From positions 1-30,960 of the forward strand of contig DATFYI010000080.1 of assembly GCA_035315125.1 (NCBI GenBank): 30,960 nucleotides of DNA, given 5' to 3'. Position 1 is the first letter of the stretch. The number at the start of each line of letters is the position of its first letter. The translations under genes and the position numbers were made by a program. This DNA comes from DATFYI01 sp035315125. Lineage in GTDB: Bacteria > Chloroflexota > Anaerolineae > Anaerolineales > Anaerolineaceae. Shown one piece after another: positions 7,770-16,251 of the stretch. The notes beneath the pieces are model-generated. The model was not told where the DNA came from and did no database searches. It saw nothing but the letters and a program-made list of their open reading frames with translations.

Positions 7770-8231
7770 ATGCAACCGACAGATACACTTGAAAGTACCC
7801 TGTATAAATGGATAGGAATCTCCATACGCCGCTCAATGCGTGGTTTTATCCGCTATTCCAAAGAAAATGGTCTTTCCATTTCACAAATCGGGGCCCTATT
7901 CCATATTTACAAGGGCGCCAGCGGCGTTTCTGATATCGGCGATGACCTGGATATCAGCAGTGCGGCTGCAAGCCAGATGCTGGACCATCTGGTAAAACAA
8001 CAACTGGTTTTGCGCTCGGAAAACCAGCGAGACAGGCGCGTTAAACAACTCGTGTTGACCGAGAAAGGCCAACGTGTCCTGCAAGAAAGTATCCAGGCCA
8101 GGCAGGGCTGGCTCGAGGATCTGGCTAAAGATCTATCACCCTCCGAACAAGAACAGATCCAATCTGCCCTACAAATTTTAATTGACAAAGCAAACCAGCT
8201 CGAAGACCAATTCGCCCAGCAACCAGATTAA
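7770..8231 (+). CDS. MarR family transcriptional regulator
   Basis: A 153-residue winged-helix protein. Family marks are an N-terminal dimerisation helix, SISQIGALFHIYKGASGVSDIGDDL leading into the recognition helix ISSAAASQMLDHLVKQQL, and the wing RSENQRDRRVKQLVLTEKG with the conserved D-R-R. The C-terminal helices carry LSPSEQEQIQSAL. MarR proteins usually repress adjacent efflux genes and release DNA on binding a small lipophilic ligand. It lies 28 bases before the two ABC half-transporters and most likely controls them and itself. I chose the ATG at 7770; a TTG five codons upstream (7755) is a less likely alternative. The ribosome site is weak (AGGG in the preceding bases). Confidence 0.88.
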   Translation: MQPTDTLESTLYKWIGISIRRSMRGFIRYSKENGLSISQIGALFHIYKGASGVSDIGDDLDISSAAASQMLDHLVKQQLVLRSENQRDRRVKQLVLTEKGQRVLQESIQARQGWLEDLAKDLSPSEQEQIQSALQILIDKANQLEDQFAQQPD

Positions 8232-8259
8232 GAACGATTTATTGGAGTTTTGAACCATA

Positions 8260-10497
8260 ATGTCACGCTTAGGAAAATATTTAAAACCATTTCTCCCATT
8301 ACTCTTGCTCGCCATTTTACTCTTGTTTATCCAGGCGAACAGTGACCTATCGCTGCCCGATTACATGTCGAATATCGTTAATTACGGCATCCAGCAGGGT
8401 GGCATCGAAAACGCGGTGCCGCATGCTGTTCGCCAAAGTGAGATGTCAAAACTCATCCTCTTTATGAGCCAACAAGATCAGATGACGGTGATCGCCGATT
8501 ACACTTTAATCGATAAAAACTCAGACGGATATGCCAGTTACCTCAAGCTTTACCCTGATCTGGCTAACGAGCCTATCTTTGTCTTAAAGAATATCGATCA
8601 GAGCGAAATCAACAAACTTAACCCGCTCATGGGCAAAGCGATCTTAGCCGTTTCTGCCATCACGCAGATACAAGCCAATCCATCCTCAGTGCCCCCCTCT
8701 CAGACCTTTGGTTTCGACCTTTCAAAGCTGCCCCCGGGAACCAATCTATTCGCCCTGATTAGCAACATGCCTGCTGCACAGCGCTCGCAGATGATCGCTG
8801 CTATAGACCAAAAGTTCAACGCCATGGGAACAAGCACCCTCGTCCAGGCAGCCGCTGCTCCGATCAAAGCGGAATACATCGCGCTTGGGATAGATACTTC
8901 TAAACTTCAGAGCGACTACATTCTCCACACCGGCCTGATCATGCTGTTGCTCACACTGCTCTCAGGTATCTGTACCATCTCAGTCGGTTACCTATCGGCC
9001 AAAATCGCCGCCGGCTTATCGCGTAACCTGCGCAAGAACGTCTTCAAAAAGGTAGAAAGCTTCTCCAGCACCGAATTCGATAAATTCTCGACCGCTTCAC
9101 TGATTACTCGTTCAACCAATGATATTACCCAGATCCAAATGCTCATGATCATCATGGTGCGCATGGTTTTTTATGCACCCATTATGGGAATCGGCGGAAT
9201 CATCCGGGCGGTTGGCAAGAGCAGCTCCATGTGGTGGATTATCGCCGTAGCAGTATTGGTGCTGATCGGCATGATCTCCATTATATACTCCATCAGCCTG
9301 CCGAGATTCAAGATTATCCAGAAACTGGTCGACCGGCTTAACCTGGTGACCCGTGAAAACCTGTCCGGCATGATGGTGATACGTGCTTTTAATATGCAGA
9401 ATTTTGAGGAAAAACGATTTGCCCAGGCAAACAAGGACCTGACAGACACCAACCTGTTTGTGAACCGGGTGATGGTGGGTATGATGCCGGGTATGATGCT
9501 GATTATGAACGGCGTAAGCCTGTTGATCATCTGGGTTGGGGCTAGCCAGGTGGCACAATCGGCCATCCAGGTGGGCGATATGATGGCTTTCATGCAGTAT
9601 GCCATCCAGATCGTTTTCTCATTCATGATGATGTCATTTATGTTCATCCTTTTACCGAGAGCTTCTGTATCCGCCGACCGCATCGCCGATGTGCTGGATA
9701 CACCCCTGACGATCAAAGATCCAGAAAAACCAAAACGCATCAAGAATCGTGACAATGGCACGGTTGAGTTCCGCAACGTCTGTTTCCGCTACCCTGGCGC
9801 CGAGGAAGATGTACTGCACGACATCAACTTCACCGCCAAACCAGGCCAGACCACGGCTTTGATCGGGGCAACCGGCTCGGGCAAGTCCACGCTGGTTAAC
9901 TTGATCCCACGCTTCTATGATGTGACCGACGGTTCGATCCTGGTGAACTGCACGGATATCCGCACAGTATCGCAGCATGATTTGCGAGAACGGATCGGTT
10001 ACGTCCCCCAAAAGAGCTCTTTGTTCTCGGGCACCATCGAAAGCAACCTGCGTTATGCCGATGAAAACGCCAGTAAAGAATCTCTGGTCGAAGCCGCTGA
10101 TATTGCTCAGGCAACTGAATTTATATCCTCCAAGCCAGAAGGCCTGGCCACAGATATTTCTGAAGGCGGCTCGAATGTCTCCGGCGGACAGAAACAGCGT
10201 CTTTCGATAGCACGTGCTTTGGTGAAGAAAGCGCCGATCTATATTTTTGACGATAGCTTTTCCGCGTTGGATTTCAAGACCGATGCAGCATTGCGCCGGG
10301 CGCTGAAACAGAAGCTCGCTGACAGCACCTTGTTCATTGTTACCCAACGTGTCTCCACCATAAAAAACGCCGACCAGATTTTAGTTTTAGATGAGGGCCG
10401 GATTACTGGTAAGGGTACCCACAACGAATTAATGAAGAGTTGCGAAACTTATCGGGAGATTGCTTTATCGCAGCTTAGCCAGGAGGAATTAGCATGA
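8260..10497 (+). CDS. ABC exporter half-transporter with degenerate ATPase site
   Basis: A 745-residue fused membrane/ATPase protein. TM1 (about 10-28) is followed by an unusually long non-membrane segment (about 30-220), then five TM helices and an NBD from about 500. Motifs are Walker A GATGSGKST (about 535-543), signature VSGGQKQRLSIARA (about 640), Walker B YIFDDSFSALD (about 661) with Asp in place of the catalytic Glu, and TQR in place of the H-loop His (about 694). In heterodimeric exporters such as TM287/288 this is the degenerate-site subunit, and its intact signature completes the partner's active site. It shares the ATGA overlap with the next gene. Substrate unknown; regulation by the upstream MarR is likely. 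GGAG precedes the ATG at good spacing. Confidence 0.9.
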   Translation: MSRLGKYLKPFLPLLLLAILLLFIQANSDLSLPDYMSNIVNYGIQQGGIENAVPHAVRQSEMSKLILFMSQQDQMTVIADYTLIDKNSDGYASYLKLYPDLANEPIFVLKNIDQSEINKLNPLMGKAILAVSAITQIQANPSSVPPSQTFGFDLSKLPPGTNLFALISNMPAAQRSQMIAAIDQKFNAMGTSTLVQAAAAPIKAEYIALGIDTSKLQSDYILHTGLIMLLLTLLSGICTISVGYLSAKIAAGLSRNLRKNVFKKVESFSSTEFDKFSTASLITRSTNDITQIQMLMIIMVRMVFYAPIMGIGGIIRAVGKSSSMWWIIAVAVLVLIGMISIIYSISLPRFKIIQKLVDRLNLVTRENLSGMMVIRAFNMQNFEEKRFAQANKDLTDTNLFVNRVMVGMMPGMMLIMNGVSLLIIWVGASQVAQSAIQVGDMMAFMQYAIQIVFSFMMMSFMFILLPRASVSADRIADVLDTPLTIKDPEKPKRIKNRDNGTVEFRNVCFRYPGAEEDVLHDINFTAKPGQTTALIGATGSGKSTLVNLIPRFYDVTDGSILVNCTDIRTVSQHDLRERIGYVPQKSSLFSGTIESNLRYADENASKESLVEAADIAQATEFISSKPEGLATDISEGGSNVSGGQKQRLSIARALVKKAPIYIFDDSFSALDFKTDAALRRALKQKLADSTLFIVTQRVSTIKNADQILVLDEGRITGKGTHNELMKSCETYREIALSQLSQEELA

Positions 10498-12395
10498 GTA
10501 TGCCAAATAGAGGTCCAATGGCTGGCCGCGGCCCAATGGGTAGAGGAGGTCACGGCGGCCCCATGGTGATGAGCACTGAAAAGCCCCGCGATTTCAACGG
10601 CACCATGCTTAAGCTTTTTAAATACCTTGGCGCATATAAGGTATCCATTATCTTCGTACTGATCTTAACGGTTGCTTCGACTATTGCCTCAATCCTTGGA
10701 CCAAAAATGTTGGGCAACGCTACCACCACCTTGTTCGAAGGTGTGATGAAACAGATCGCCGGCACGGGTTCGATCGACTTTGGCACCATTGGCAGGATCC
10801 TCTTGTCCGTCACTTTCTTGTATCTCATTTCCGCCATATTTAGCTATATCCAGGGCTGGATCATGGCGGGAGTGTCCATGAAGATTACTTACCGTTTCCG
10901 CGAAGACATCTTCAGCAAAATCAACCGCATGCCGCTGCGGTATTTTGACGGAACTAACCATGGCGAGGTGCTTTCTCGTATTACGAATGATGTCGATACG
11001 GTCAGTCAGACCCTCAATCAGAGCCTGACTCAGATCATCACATCCGTAATCATGGTGGTGGGCGTGCTGGTTATGATGTTCACCATCAATTGGACGATGA
11101 CCCTGGTAGCTTTAACGATCGTCCCGCTATCAATGCTCATCATCAGCTTTATCATTCGGAAGTCACAAAAATATTTTAAACAACAGCAGGATTACCTGGG
11201 TCACGTCAACGGCTACGTTGAAGAAATGTATAGCGGCCATATTGTGATGAAGGCTTTTAATGGCGAAGCAAGAAGCGTAGAACAGTTTGACAAAAGCAAC
11301 GATATGCTCTATGAGGTAGCCTGGAAGTCACAGTTCTTGTCAAGTTTGATGATGCCTATCATGAACATCCTCAGCAACCTTGGCTACGTGGCGATCTGTA
11401 TCCTGGGCGGCTATCTGGCTATCAGAAACGCCATCACTTTGGGGGATATCCAGGCCTTTATCCAATATGTGCGCTCGTTTACACAACCGCTCACTCAAAT
11501 CGCCAACATCTCCAATATCTTACAGCAGACCGCCGCCGCCGCCGAACGTGTGTTTGAATTTTTGGACGAACCGGAAGAAGTCCCCGACACGATTAACCCC
11601 ATAACGGTACCTGTCATAAAAGGCGCTGTGGAATTCAGGCATGTTCATTTTGGTTATAGTCCAGATAAAATCATTATCAATGATTTCTCCGCCATCATCC
11701 AACCCGGTCAGAAAGTTGCCATTGTCGGACCAACCGGCGCAGGCAAGACCACCATGGTCAAATTGCTGATGCGTTTCTATGATGTTACCAGCGGTGCCAT
11801 CCTGATAGACAATCACGACATTCGTGAATTTACACGCTTCGACCTGCGCAGGAAGTTCGGGATGGTATTACAAGACACCTGGCTTTATAACGGTACGATC
11901 ATGGAAAATATTCGCTACGGGCGTATCGACGCGACCGACGCCGAGGTGATCGCTGCCGCAAAAGCTGCTCAATGTGATCACTTTATCCGCACCCTGCCAG
12001 ATAGCTACAATATGGTACTCAATGAAGAAGCCACCAACGTGTCACAAGGACAGATGCAGTTATTAACCATTGCCCGTGCCATTCTGGCCGACCCAAAGAT
12101 CCTTATCCTGGACGAAGCGACCAGTTCGGTCGATACTCGCACCGAAGTGCTGATCCAAAAGGCGATGGAAGCATTGATGAAAGATCGCACCGGTTTTATC
12201 ATCGCACATCGCCTGTCCACCATCCGTGATGCGGATTTGATTTTGGTGATGCGGGATGGCGATATTGTAGAACAGGGCAAACACGAGGAATTGCTGGAAC
12301 GGAGCGGCTTCTACGCCGAGCTTTACAACAGCCAGTTTGAACATCCTGAGCTTAGCCCGGAGGTCAGTCTGCCAGCCATGGCGGCAGCGGATTAG
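10494..12395 (+). CDS. ABC exporter half-transporter with catalytic ATPase site
   Basis: A 633-residue partner of the preceding subunit. The N-terminus is rich in Gly, Met and Arg (about 1-25), then come six TM helices and an NBD from about 385. Motifs are Walker A GPTGAGKTT (about 412-420), signature VSQGQMQLLTIARA (about 516, GG replaced by QG), Walker B ILILDEATSSVD with the catalytic Glu, and IIAHRLST with the H-loop His (about 568). These are the canonical residues of the catalytic subunit in TM287/288-like heterodimers. The ATG overlaps the previous TGA (ATGA) and is preceded by GGAGGAATTAGC. The pair likely exports a drug, lipid or peptide from the cytoplasm; the specificity is not readable. 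Confidence 0.9.
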   Translation: MSMPNRGPMAGRGPMGRGGHGGPMVMSTEKPRDFNGTMLKLFKYLGAYKVSIIFVLILTVASTIASILGPKMLGNATTTLFEGVMKQIAGTGSIDFGTIGRILLSVTFLYLISAIFSYIQGWIMAGVSMKITYRFREDIFSKINRMPLRYFDGTNHGEVLSRITNDVDTVSQTLNQSLTQIITSVIMVVGVLVMMFTINWTMTLVALTIVPLSMLIISFIIRKSQKYFKQQQDYLGHVNGYVEEMYSGHIVMKAFNGEARSVEQFDKSNDMLYEVAWKSQFLSSLMMPIMNILSNLGYVAICILGGYLAIRNAITLGDIQAFIQYVRSFTQPLTQIANISNILQQTAAAAERVFEFLDEPEEVPDTINPITVPVIKGAVEFRHVHFGYSPDKIIINDFSAIIQPGQKVAIVGPTGAGKTTMVKLLMRFYDVTSGAILIDNHDIREFTRFDLRRKFGMVLQDTWLYNGTIMENIRYGRIDATDAEVIAAAKAAQCDHFIRTLPDSYNMVLNEEATNVSQGQMQLLTIARAILADPKILILDEATSSVDTRTEVLIQKAMEALMKDRTGFIIAHRLSTIRDADLILVMRDGDIVEQGKHEELLERSGFYAELYNSQFEHPELSPEVSLPAMAAAD

Positions 12396-12399
12396 CCCG

Positions 12400-12414
12400 G
12401 TCGTTTTAAACGAC
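12400..12414. repeat. Perfect 15-base palindrome after the ABC operon
   Basis: GTCGTTT and AAACGAC flank a single T, five bases after the ABC stop codon. There is no T tract on either strand, so it is not a standard terminator; it could be a weak terminator or a protein-binding site. It also contains the stop codon of the minus-strand reading frame at 12406-12570. Confidence 0.35.
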
Positions 12415-12570
12415 TTCGAATTTAGGTTTATTAATGGCGGGTTTGGTGATGGATCCATCCACTCTGAAAGGTTCCATCGCCCCCGCCATGAAAATATTAT
12501 ACTGATCGAGCGACCGAATCGAGGGTGGATTGTCTGTATTTAATAGCCCAGGGTGCAGCCAGAAGGTCCC
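12406..12570 (-). pseudogene. Possible C-terminal gene remnant (unrecognised)
   Basis: An open frame of 54 codons with no good start codon at its beginning; an in-frame TAA lies immediately upstream (12571-12573). Its composition looks like a real protein tail: it contains HPGLLNTDNPPSIRSLDQY, MAGAMEPFRVDG and ends ITKPAINKPKFEVV. I do not recognise the family. It may be the truncated 3' end of a gene lost by deletion, or a chance frame. It also forms a strong hairpin (12434-12489). Confidence 0.3.
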
Positions 12571-12602
12571 TTATATTTCAAGAATGGAAATTTGAAAAGG
12601 GT

Positions 12603-12608
12603 TATAAT
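12603..12608 (+). promoter_or_regulatory. -10-like TATAAT before the pst-cys operon
   Basis: A perfect TATAAT lies 29 bases before the pstS start. No good -35 is visible at the usual distance, and no Pho box of the enterobacterial type is seen, so an activator-dependent promoter is possible. Confidence 0.4.
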
Positions 12609-12637
12609 AGCTCCATTCAGAAACCTGGGAGGGACCT

Positions 12638-13612
12638 TTGAACCTAAAAGCCAGATTATTCTTATTCTGCATGATTATATTTGCATTGATACCTTCATGC
12701 ACGCCAGCCAATACCACCAGTAATACACCTGCTGCCATTACCCAAAACACAAAAACATCTATTTCGATCGATGGCGCATTTGCGCTATACCCACTCATGC
12801 AACGATGGTCAGCAGAATATACAAAGCTGCATCCGAATACCACATTTGATATCTCGGCCGGGGGTGCAGGCAAAGGTATGACCGATACATTATCGGGCAT
12901 GGTCGACATCGGCATGATTTCGCGAGAGATATCATCAGCCGAAGAAGCAAAAGGCGCTTTCTGGATCGCAGTTGCCAAAGACGCAGTTTTTCCGGTGATT
13001 AACTCAAAAAATCCGGTGGCAGCCGACCTCTTGCAAAAAGGGGTAACCCGCGAAACCCTGATCGGGATTTATATTACGGGCACGATTAAAACCTGGGGAC
13101 AGGTTGTGGGCCGGCCCGATATTACAGATCAAATCCATGTTTACACCCGTTCAGATTCTTGCGGCGCAGCCGATACCTGGTCGAAATATTTGGGTAAAAC
13201 TCAGGAAAATCTACTTGGAATTGGGGTCTCAGGCGATCCGGCAATGATCGATGCAGTTGTAAAAGATCCATTAGGGATCAGTTACAATAACCTGGCGTAT
13301 GCATTTGACACAACGAGCGGAGCTCTAATTCCTGGCACGATCGTCCTGCCAATCGACGTCAATGAAAATGGCAAGGCTGACCCTGATGAAGTGTATTCAA
13401 CGAAAAGTGCAGCGCTTGACGCTATTAACACCGGAAAATATCCATCTCCTCCTGCTCGCCTGTTATATCTGGCTACGAAAGGAAAACCATCCGGCTCAGT
13501 AAAAGATTTCCTGCAATGGATTCTGACAGATGGTCAACAATTTGTTGCTGAATCGGGCTACATACAATTGACCCCTGATATCCTTAAAACCTCGCAAGGA
13601 AAAATGAACTGA
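12638..13612 (+). CDS. pstS: PstS-like oxyanion-binding lipoprotein
   Basis: A 324-residue substrate-binding protein of the phosphate-binding (PstS) family. The lipobox IPSC puts the lipidated Cys at 21, followed by a Thr/Asn/Pro linker. Family regions are SIDGAFALYPLMQRW, ISAGGAGKGMTDTLSG with VDIGMISREIS, and the anion-loop region YTRSDSCGAADTWSKYLG where classical PstS has R-S-x-G-S-G-T. It ends with LQWILTDGQQFVAESGYI. It starts with TTG, supported by GGGAGGG 4-5 bases upstream. It delivers an oxyanion to the PstC/PstA-like pair. The operon continues into sulfate-activation genes, so phosphate is the default annotation but sulfate is a real alternative. The position of E. coli Asp56 appears to be Ser, which is also common in other PstS homologs and is not decisive. 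Confidence 0.8.
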   Translation: MNLKARLFLFCMIIFALIPSCTPANTTSNTPAAITQNTKTSISIDGAFALYPLMQRWSAEYTKLHPNTTFDISAGGAGKGMTDTLSGMVDIGMISREISSAEEAKGAFWIAVAKDAVFPVINSKNPVAADLLQKGVTRETLIGIYITGTIKTWGQVVGRPDITDQIHVYTRSDSCGAADTWSKYLGKTQENLLGIGVSGDPAMIDAVVKDPLGISYNNLAYAFDTTSGALIPGTIVLPIDVNENGKADPDEVYSTKSAALDAINTGKYPSPPARLLYLATKGKPSGSVKDFLQWILTDGQQFVAESGYIQLTPDILKTSQGKMN

Positions 13613-13631
13613 CCGAGTTTCTTAAAAAAGT

Positions 13632-14603
13632 ATGGCTTCATGGTTGCTACCTGTACGGATAAAAGATAAGGCTAATTTTTACAGACAACGACGAATAATT
13701 GATCAATACTTAAGCCGCTGTCTTAATATGCTGACAGGGCTACCCGTGATTCTGGTCCTGGCTTTATTTCTAACGCTTTTAGTCCGTTCGTGGCCATTAT
13801 TAAGCACCAAACCTTTATCGCAATTACTTTCTAATCAAGCCTGGTTGCCTGCCGAGGGGCAATTTAATTTTTTGCCTTTTATTTCGGGAACCTTGTGGGT
13901 CACCATAACGGCATTAATCATTGCGGTCCCACCCTGTTTGCTGGTCATAATTTATTTATCGGAATATGCCCACCGCTCCATCCGTGAAATGATGAAGCCG
14001 GTGCTTGATCTTCTTGCGGCTATCCCTTCTGTAGTATACGGGGTGTGGGGTGTTCTTGTTGTAATTCCTTTTGTCCTGCAACTTTCCCTTCTCACCCATA
14101 AATATCTTGGGTTCATCCCAATCTTATCCTCAAATAATCCCACTGGATACAGTATATTGGCCGGAAGCATTGTCCTGGCAATTATGATCGGGCCATTTAT
14201 CATCGCCATGGGATTTGAGGTATTGCGCGCAGTACCGGACGGTTATCGCCAGGCTTCATTGTCTGTTGGTGCAACGCGTTGGGAGACCATCAAATTCGTT
14301 TTATTACCCAAAACAGTTTCCGGGATTATTGCCGCAATTGTTATGGGTGCGGCACGCGCCCTGGGGGAAACGATGGCGGTATTAATGGTTGTTGGCAATG
14401 TCGCTCATTTACCGGCATCTATTTTTGATCCCGCCTATCCACTTCCGGCGTTAATCGCCAATAATTTTGGCGAAATGCTATCGATCCCTTTGTATGATTC
14501 GGCCTTGATGACTGCGGCATTTATTTTGTTCATATTGGTACTGATCTTCAATATCTTCGCCAGCCTGATGCTAAGAAGGATTATTCAAAGGGTGGCTGTA
14601 TAA
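13632..14603 (+). CDS. pstC: PstC-like ABC permease subunit
   Basis: A 323-residue membrane protein with about six TM helices. The typical periplasmic segment lies between TM1 and TM2 (about 60-90), and the permease coupling region reads EVLRAVPDGYRQASLSVGATRWETI (about 196-220), followed by ARALGETMAVLMVVGN. PAIPSVVYGVWG-like residues (about 133-144) are characteristic of PstC. It pairs with PstA to form the channel. The start ATG at 13632 is 19 bases after pstS and lacks a clear Shine-Dalgarno site, so it may depend on coupling. Its TAA overlaps the next ATG (TAATG). Confidence 0.87.
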   Translation: MASWLLPVRIKDKANFYRQRRIIDQYLSRCLNMLTGLPVILVLALFLTLLVRSWPLLSTKPLSQLLSNQAWLPAEGQFNFLPFISGTLWVTITALIIAVPPCLLVIIYLSEYAHRSIREMMKPVLDLLAAIPSVVYGVWGVLVVIPFVLQLSLLTHKYLGFIPILSSNNPTGYSILAGSIVLAIMIGPFIIAMGFEVLRAVPDGYRQASLSVGATRWETIKFVLLPKTVSGIIAAIVMGAARALGETMAVLMVVGNVAHLPASIFDPAYPLPALIANNFGEMLSIPLYDSALMTAAFILFILVLIFNIFASLMLRRIIQRVAV

Positions 14604-15466
14604 TGAGGCAATCGCACCTTAAAATTCGTCACCTTGAAGAATATATTGTTAAGGTTCTAATGGTCCTCTCATTAGCGGTCGTCGTGGCTTGTGCGGCTTT
14701 CATTCTCTTTACGATCCTTTATAAAGGACTGCCAGCCCTCAATTGGGCCATGATCACCCAAACCTCCTCGGGTGGGTACTATCTGGGTCAGCAGGGTGGC
14801 ATTTTAAACGCCATCTTGGGATCCATTTACCTGGCAGGTGGTGGAACCCTGCTGGCTCTGATTCCCGGCATACCACTGGCCTTGTTTTTGCATACCGATC
14901 ATCATGATTCAGCCTGGGTTAAACTGGTGCAACTTTCATTGGATACCTTGACCGGTATTCCCTCCATTGTATACGGAGCTTTTGGGTTTACAATCATGGT
15001 GGCGCTGAGGCTGCGAGCTTCGCTGTTGGCAGGTATCATCACGTTGGCCTTTCTTGAATTGCCGATCTTAACCCGGGCAATTAACGAAGTAATCCGCATG
15101 GTGCCGGAAGAACTGGAACACGCCTCCTTAGGATTAGGCGCAACTGTTCTCGAAACAAAAATTCAGGTTGTCGTTCGGCAGATATTACCGGGATTAATAA
15201 CGGCTGTGCAACTGGCTTTTGGACGCGCCATTGGGGACGCGGCATCGGTGTTGTTTACAGCAGGATATACGGATCGAATCCCGGTTTCTTTATTCCAACC
15301 GGTTGCTTCGCTTCCATTAGCTGTGTTTTATCAAATGAATACGCCCTTTCCAGCAGTTCAGCAGCGCGCCTATGCATCAGCCTTGTTATTGACCCTCATT
15401 GTTTTGGTGATCAGTCTTGGATCACGCCTTTTATCAGCACGGTTAAGCCGCTTTATCATTAAGTGA
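14603..15466 (+). CDS. pstA: PstA-like ABC permease subunit
   Basis: A 287-residue membrane protein with about six TM helices. It has the PstA features LDTLTGIPSIVYGAFGF (about 114-130) and the coupling helix EVIRMVPEELEHASLGLGATVLET (about 164-187), then FGRAIGDAASVLFTAGY. It forms the second half of the translocation channel with PstC. Its ATG overlaps the pstC stop by one base (TAATG), which implies tight coupling. The length is normal for the family. Confidence 0.87.
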   Translation: MRQSHLKIRHLEEYIVKVLMVLSLAVVVACAAFILFTILYKGLPALNWAMITQTSSGGYYLGQQGGILNAILGSIYLAGGGTLLALIPGIPLALFLHTDHHDSAWVKLVQLSLDTLTGIPSIVYGAFGFTIMVALRLRASLLAGIITLAFLELPILTRAINEVIRMVPEELEHASLGLGATVLETKIQVVVRQILPGLITAVQLAFGRAIGDAASVLFTAGYTDRIPVSLFQPVASLPLAVFYQMNTPFPAVQQRAYASALLLTLIVLVISLGSRLLSARLSRFIIK

Positions 15467-15475
15467 GGCCAAAAC

Positions 15476-16249
15476 TTGGAGAATAATCGATTCACGGGAC
15501 CGCATGTACAAATACGCCATCTGGACGTCTATTATGACCACCAGCAAACATTGAAGGATATCAACCTGGACATCCCGCGCAATCAAATCACGGTTATTTT
15601 AGGACCTTCCGGATGTGGAAAAACAACACTCTTAAAGAGCATTAATCGTTTCCTGGACTTATCGGAAAATGTTCAGATTTCAGGTCAAATACTGGTAGAT
15701 GGGGACGATATTTACGACCCTAAAATCGACGTAATCGAATTGAGAAAGCGGATTGGGCTGCTTGCACAGCGCCCATATTCATTACCCATGTCCATTTATG
15801 ATAATGTTGCCTACGGAATGCGTTTACATCATTTGTGCAATAACAAAAACGAGATGGATCAGCGCATCCAACATTACCTTGAAGAAGCCGGTTTGTGGAG
15901 CGAAATCAAGGATCGACTTCACCAACCGGCAGTCGGATTATCGGTCGGGCAGCAACAACGACTTTGCCTGGCCCGCGGGCTGGCAGTTGAACCGGAGATT
16001 ATCCTGGGAGATGAGATCACTTCGGCCTTGGATCCCATTTCCGCACAGCATATTGAAAAACGCTTGCTGGATCTCAAGAAGCATTATAGTATTGTCATCG
16101 TCACCCACATTCTAAGGCAGGCCAAAAGATTGGCCGATCACGTTATCTTTATGTATCTGGGCGAAGTGGTTGAGCAAGGCCCTGCCCATGAAGTATTTAA
16201 TAACCCAAGAGAACAAAGAACGAAGGCCTATATGGAAGGACAGTTTTAA
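15476..16249 (+). CDS. pstB: PstB-like ABC ATP-binding protein
   Basis: A 257-residue ATPase of the PstB group. Walker A GPSGCGKTT is at 43-51, followed by the PstB-typical LLKSINRFLDL and LRKRIGLLAQRPYSLPMSI. The signature reads LSVGQQQRLCLARGL where PstB normally has LSGGQ; Walker B is IILGDEITSALDP, and the H-loop is VIVTHIL. It powers the PstC/PstA channel. The likely start is TTG, nine bases after pstA, with GTGAGG upstream. The Gly-to-Val change in the signature motif is unusual for a homodimeric importer ATPase. It is directly followed by cysC with a two-base gap. Confidence 0.85.
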   Translation: MENNRFTGPHVQIRHLDVYYDHQQTLKDINLDIPRNQITVILGPSGCGKTTLLKSINRFLDLSENVQISGQILVDGDDIYDPKIDVIELRKRIGLLAQRPYSLPMSIYDNVAYGMRLHHLCNNKNEMDQRIQHYLEEAGLWSEIKDRLHQPAVGLSVGQQQRLCLARGLAVEPEIILGDEITSALDPISAQHIEKRLLDLKKHYSIVIVTHILRQAKRLADHVIFMYLGEVVEQGPAHEVFNNPREQRTKAYMEGQF

Positions 16250-16251
16250 CC

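Noticed and set aside
9112..9776. Long minus-strand frames over the ABC transporter
   Set aside because: Antisense to conserved membrane and ATP-binding motifs; His- and Met-rich composition reflects the complementary strand of hydrophobic codons.
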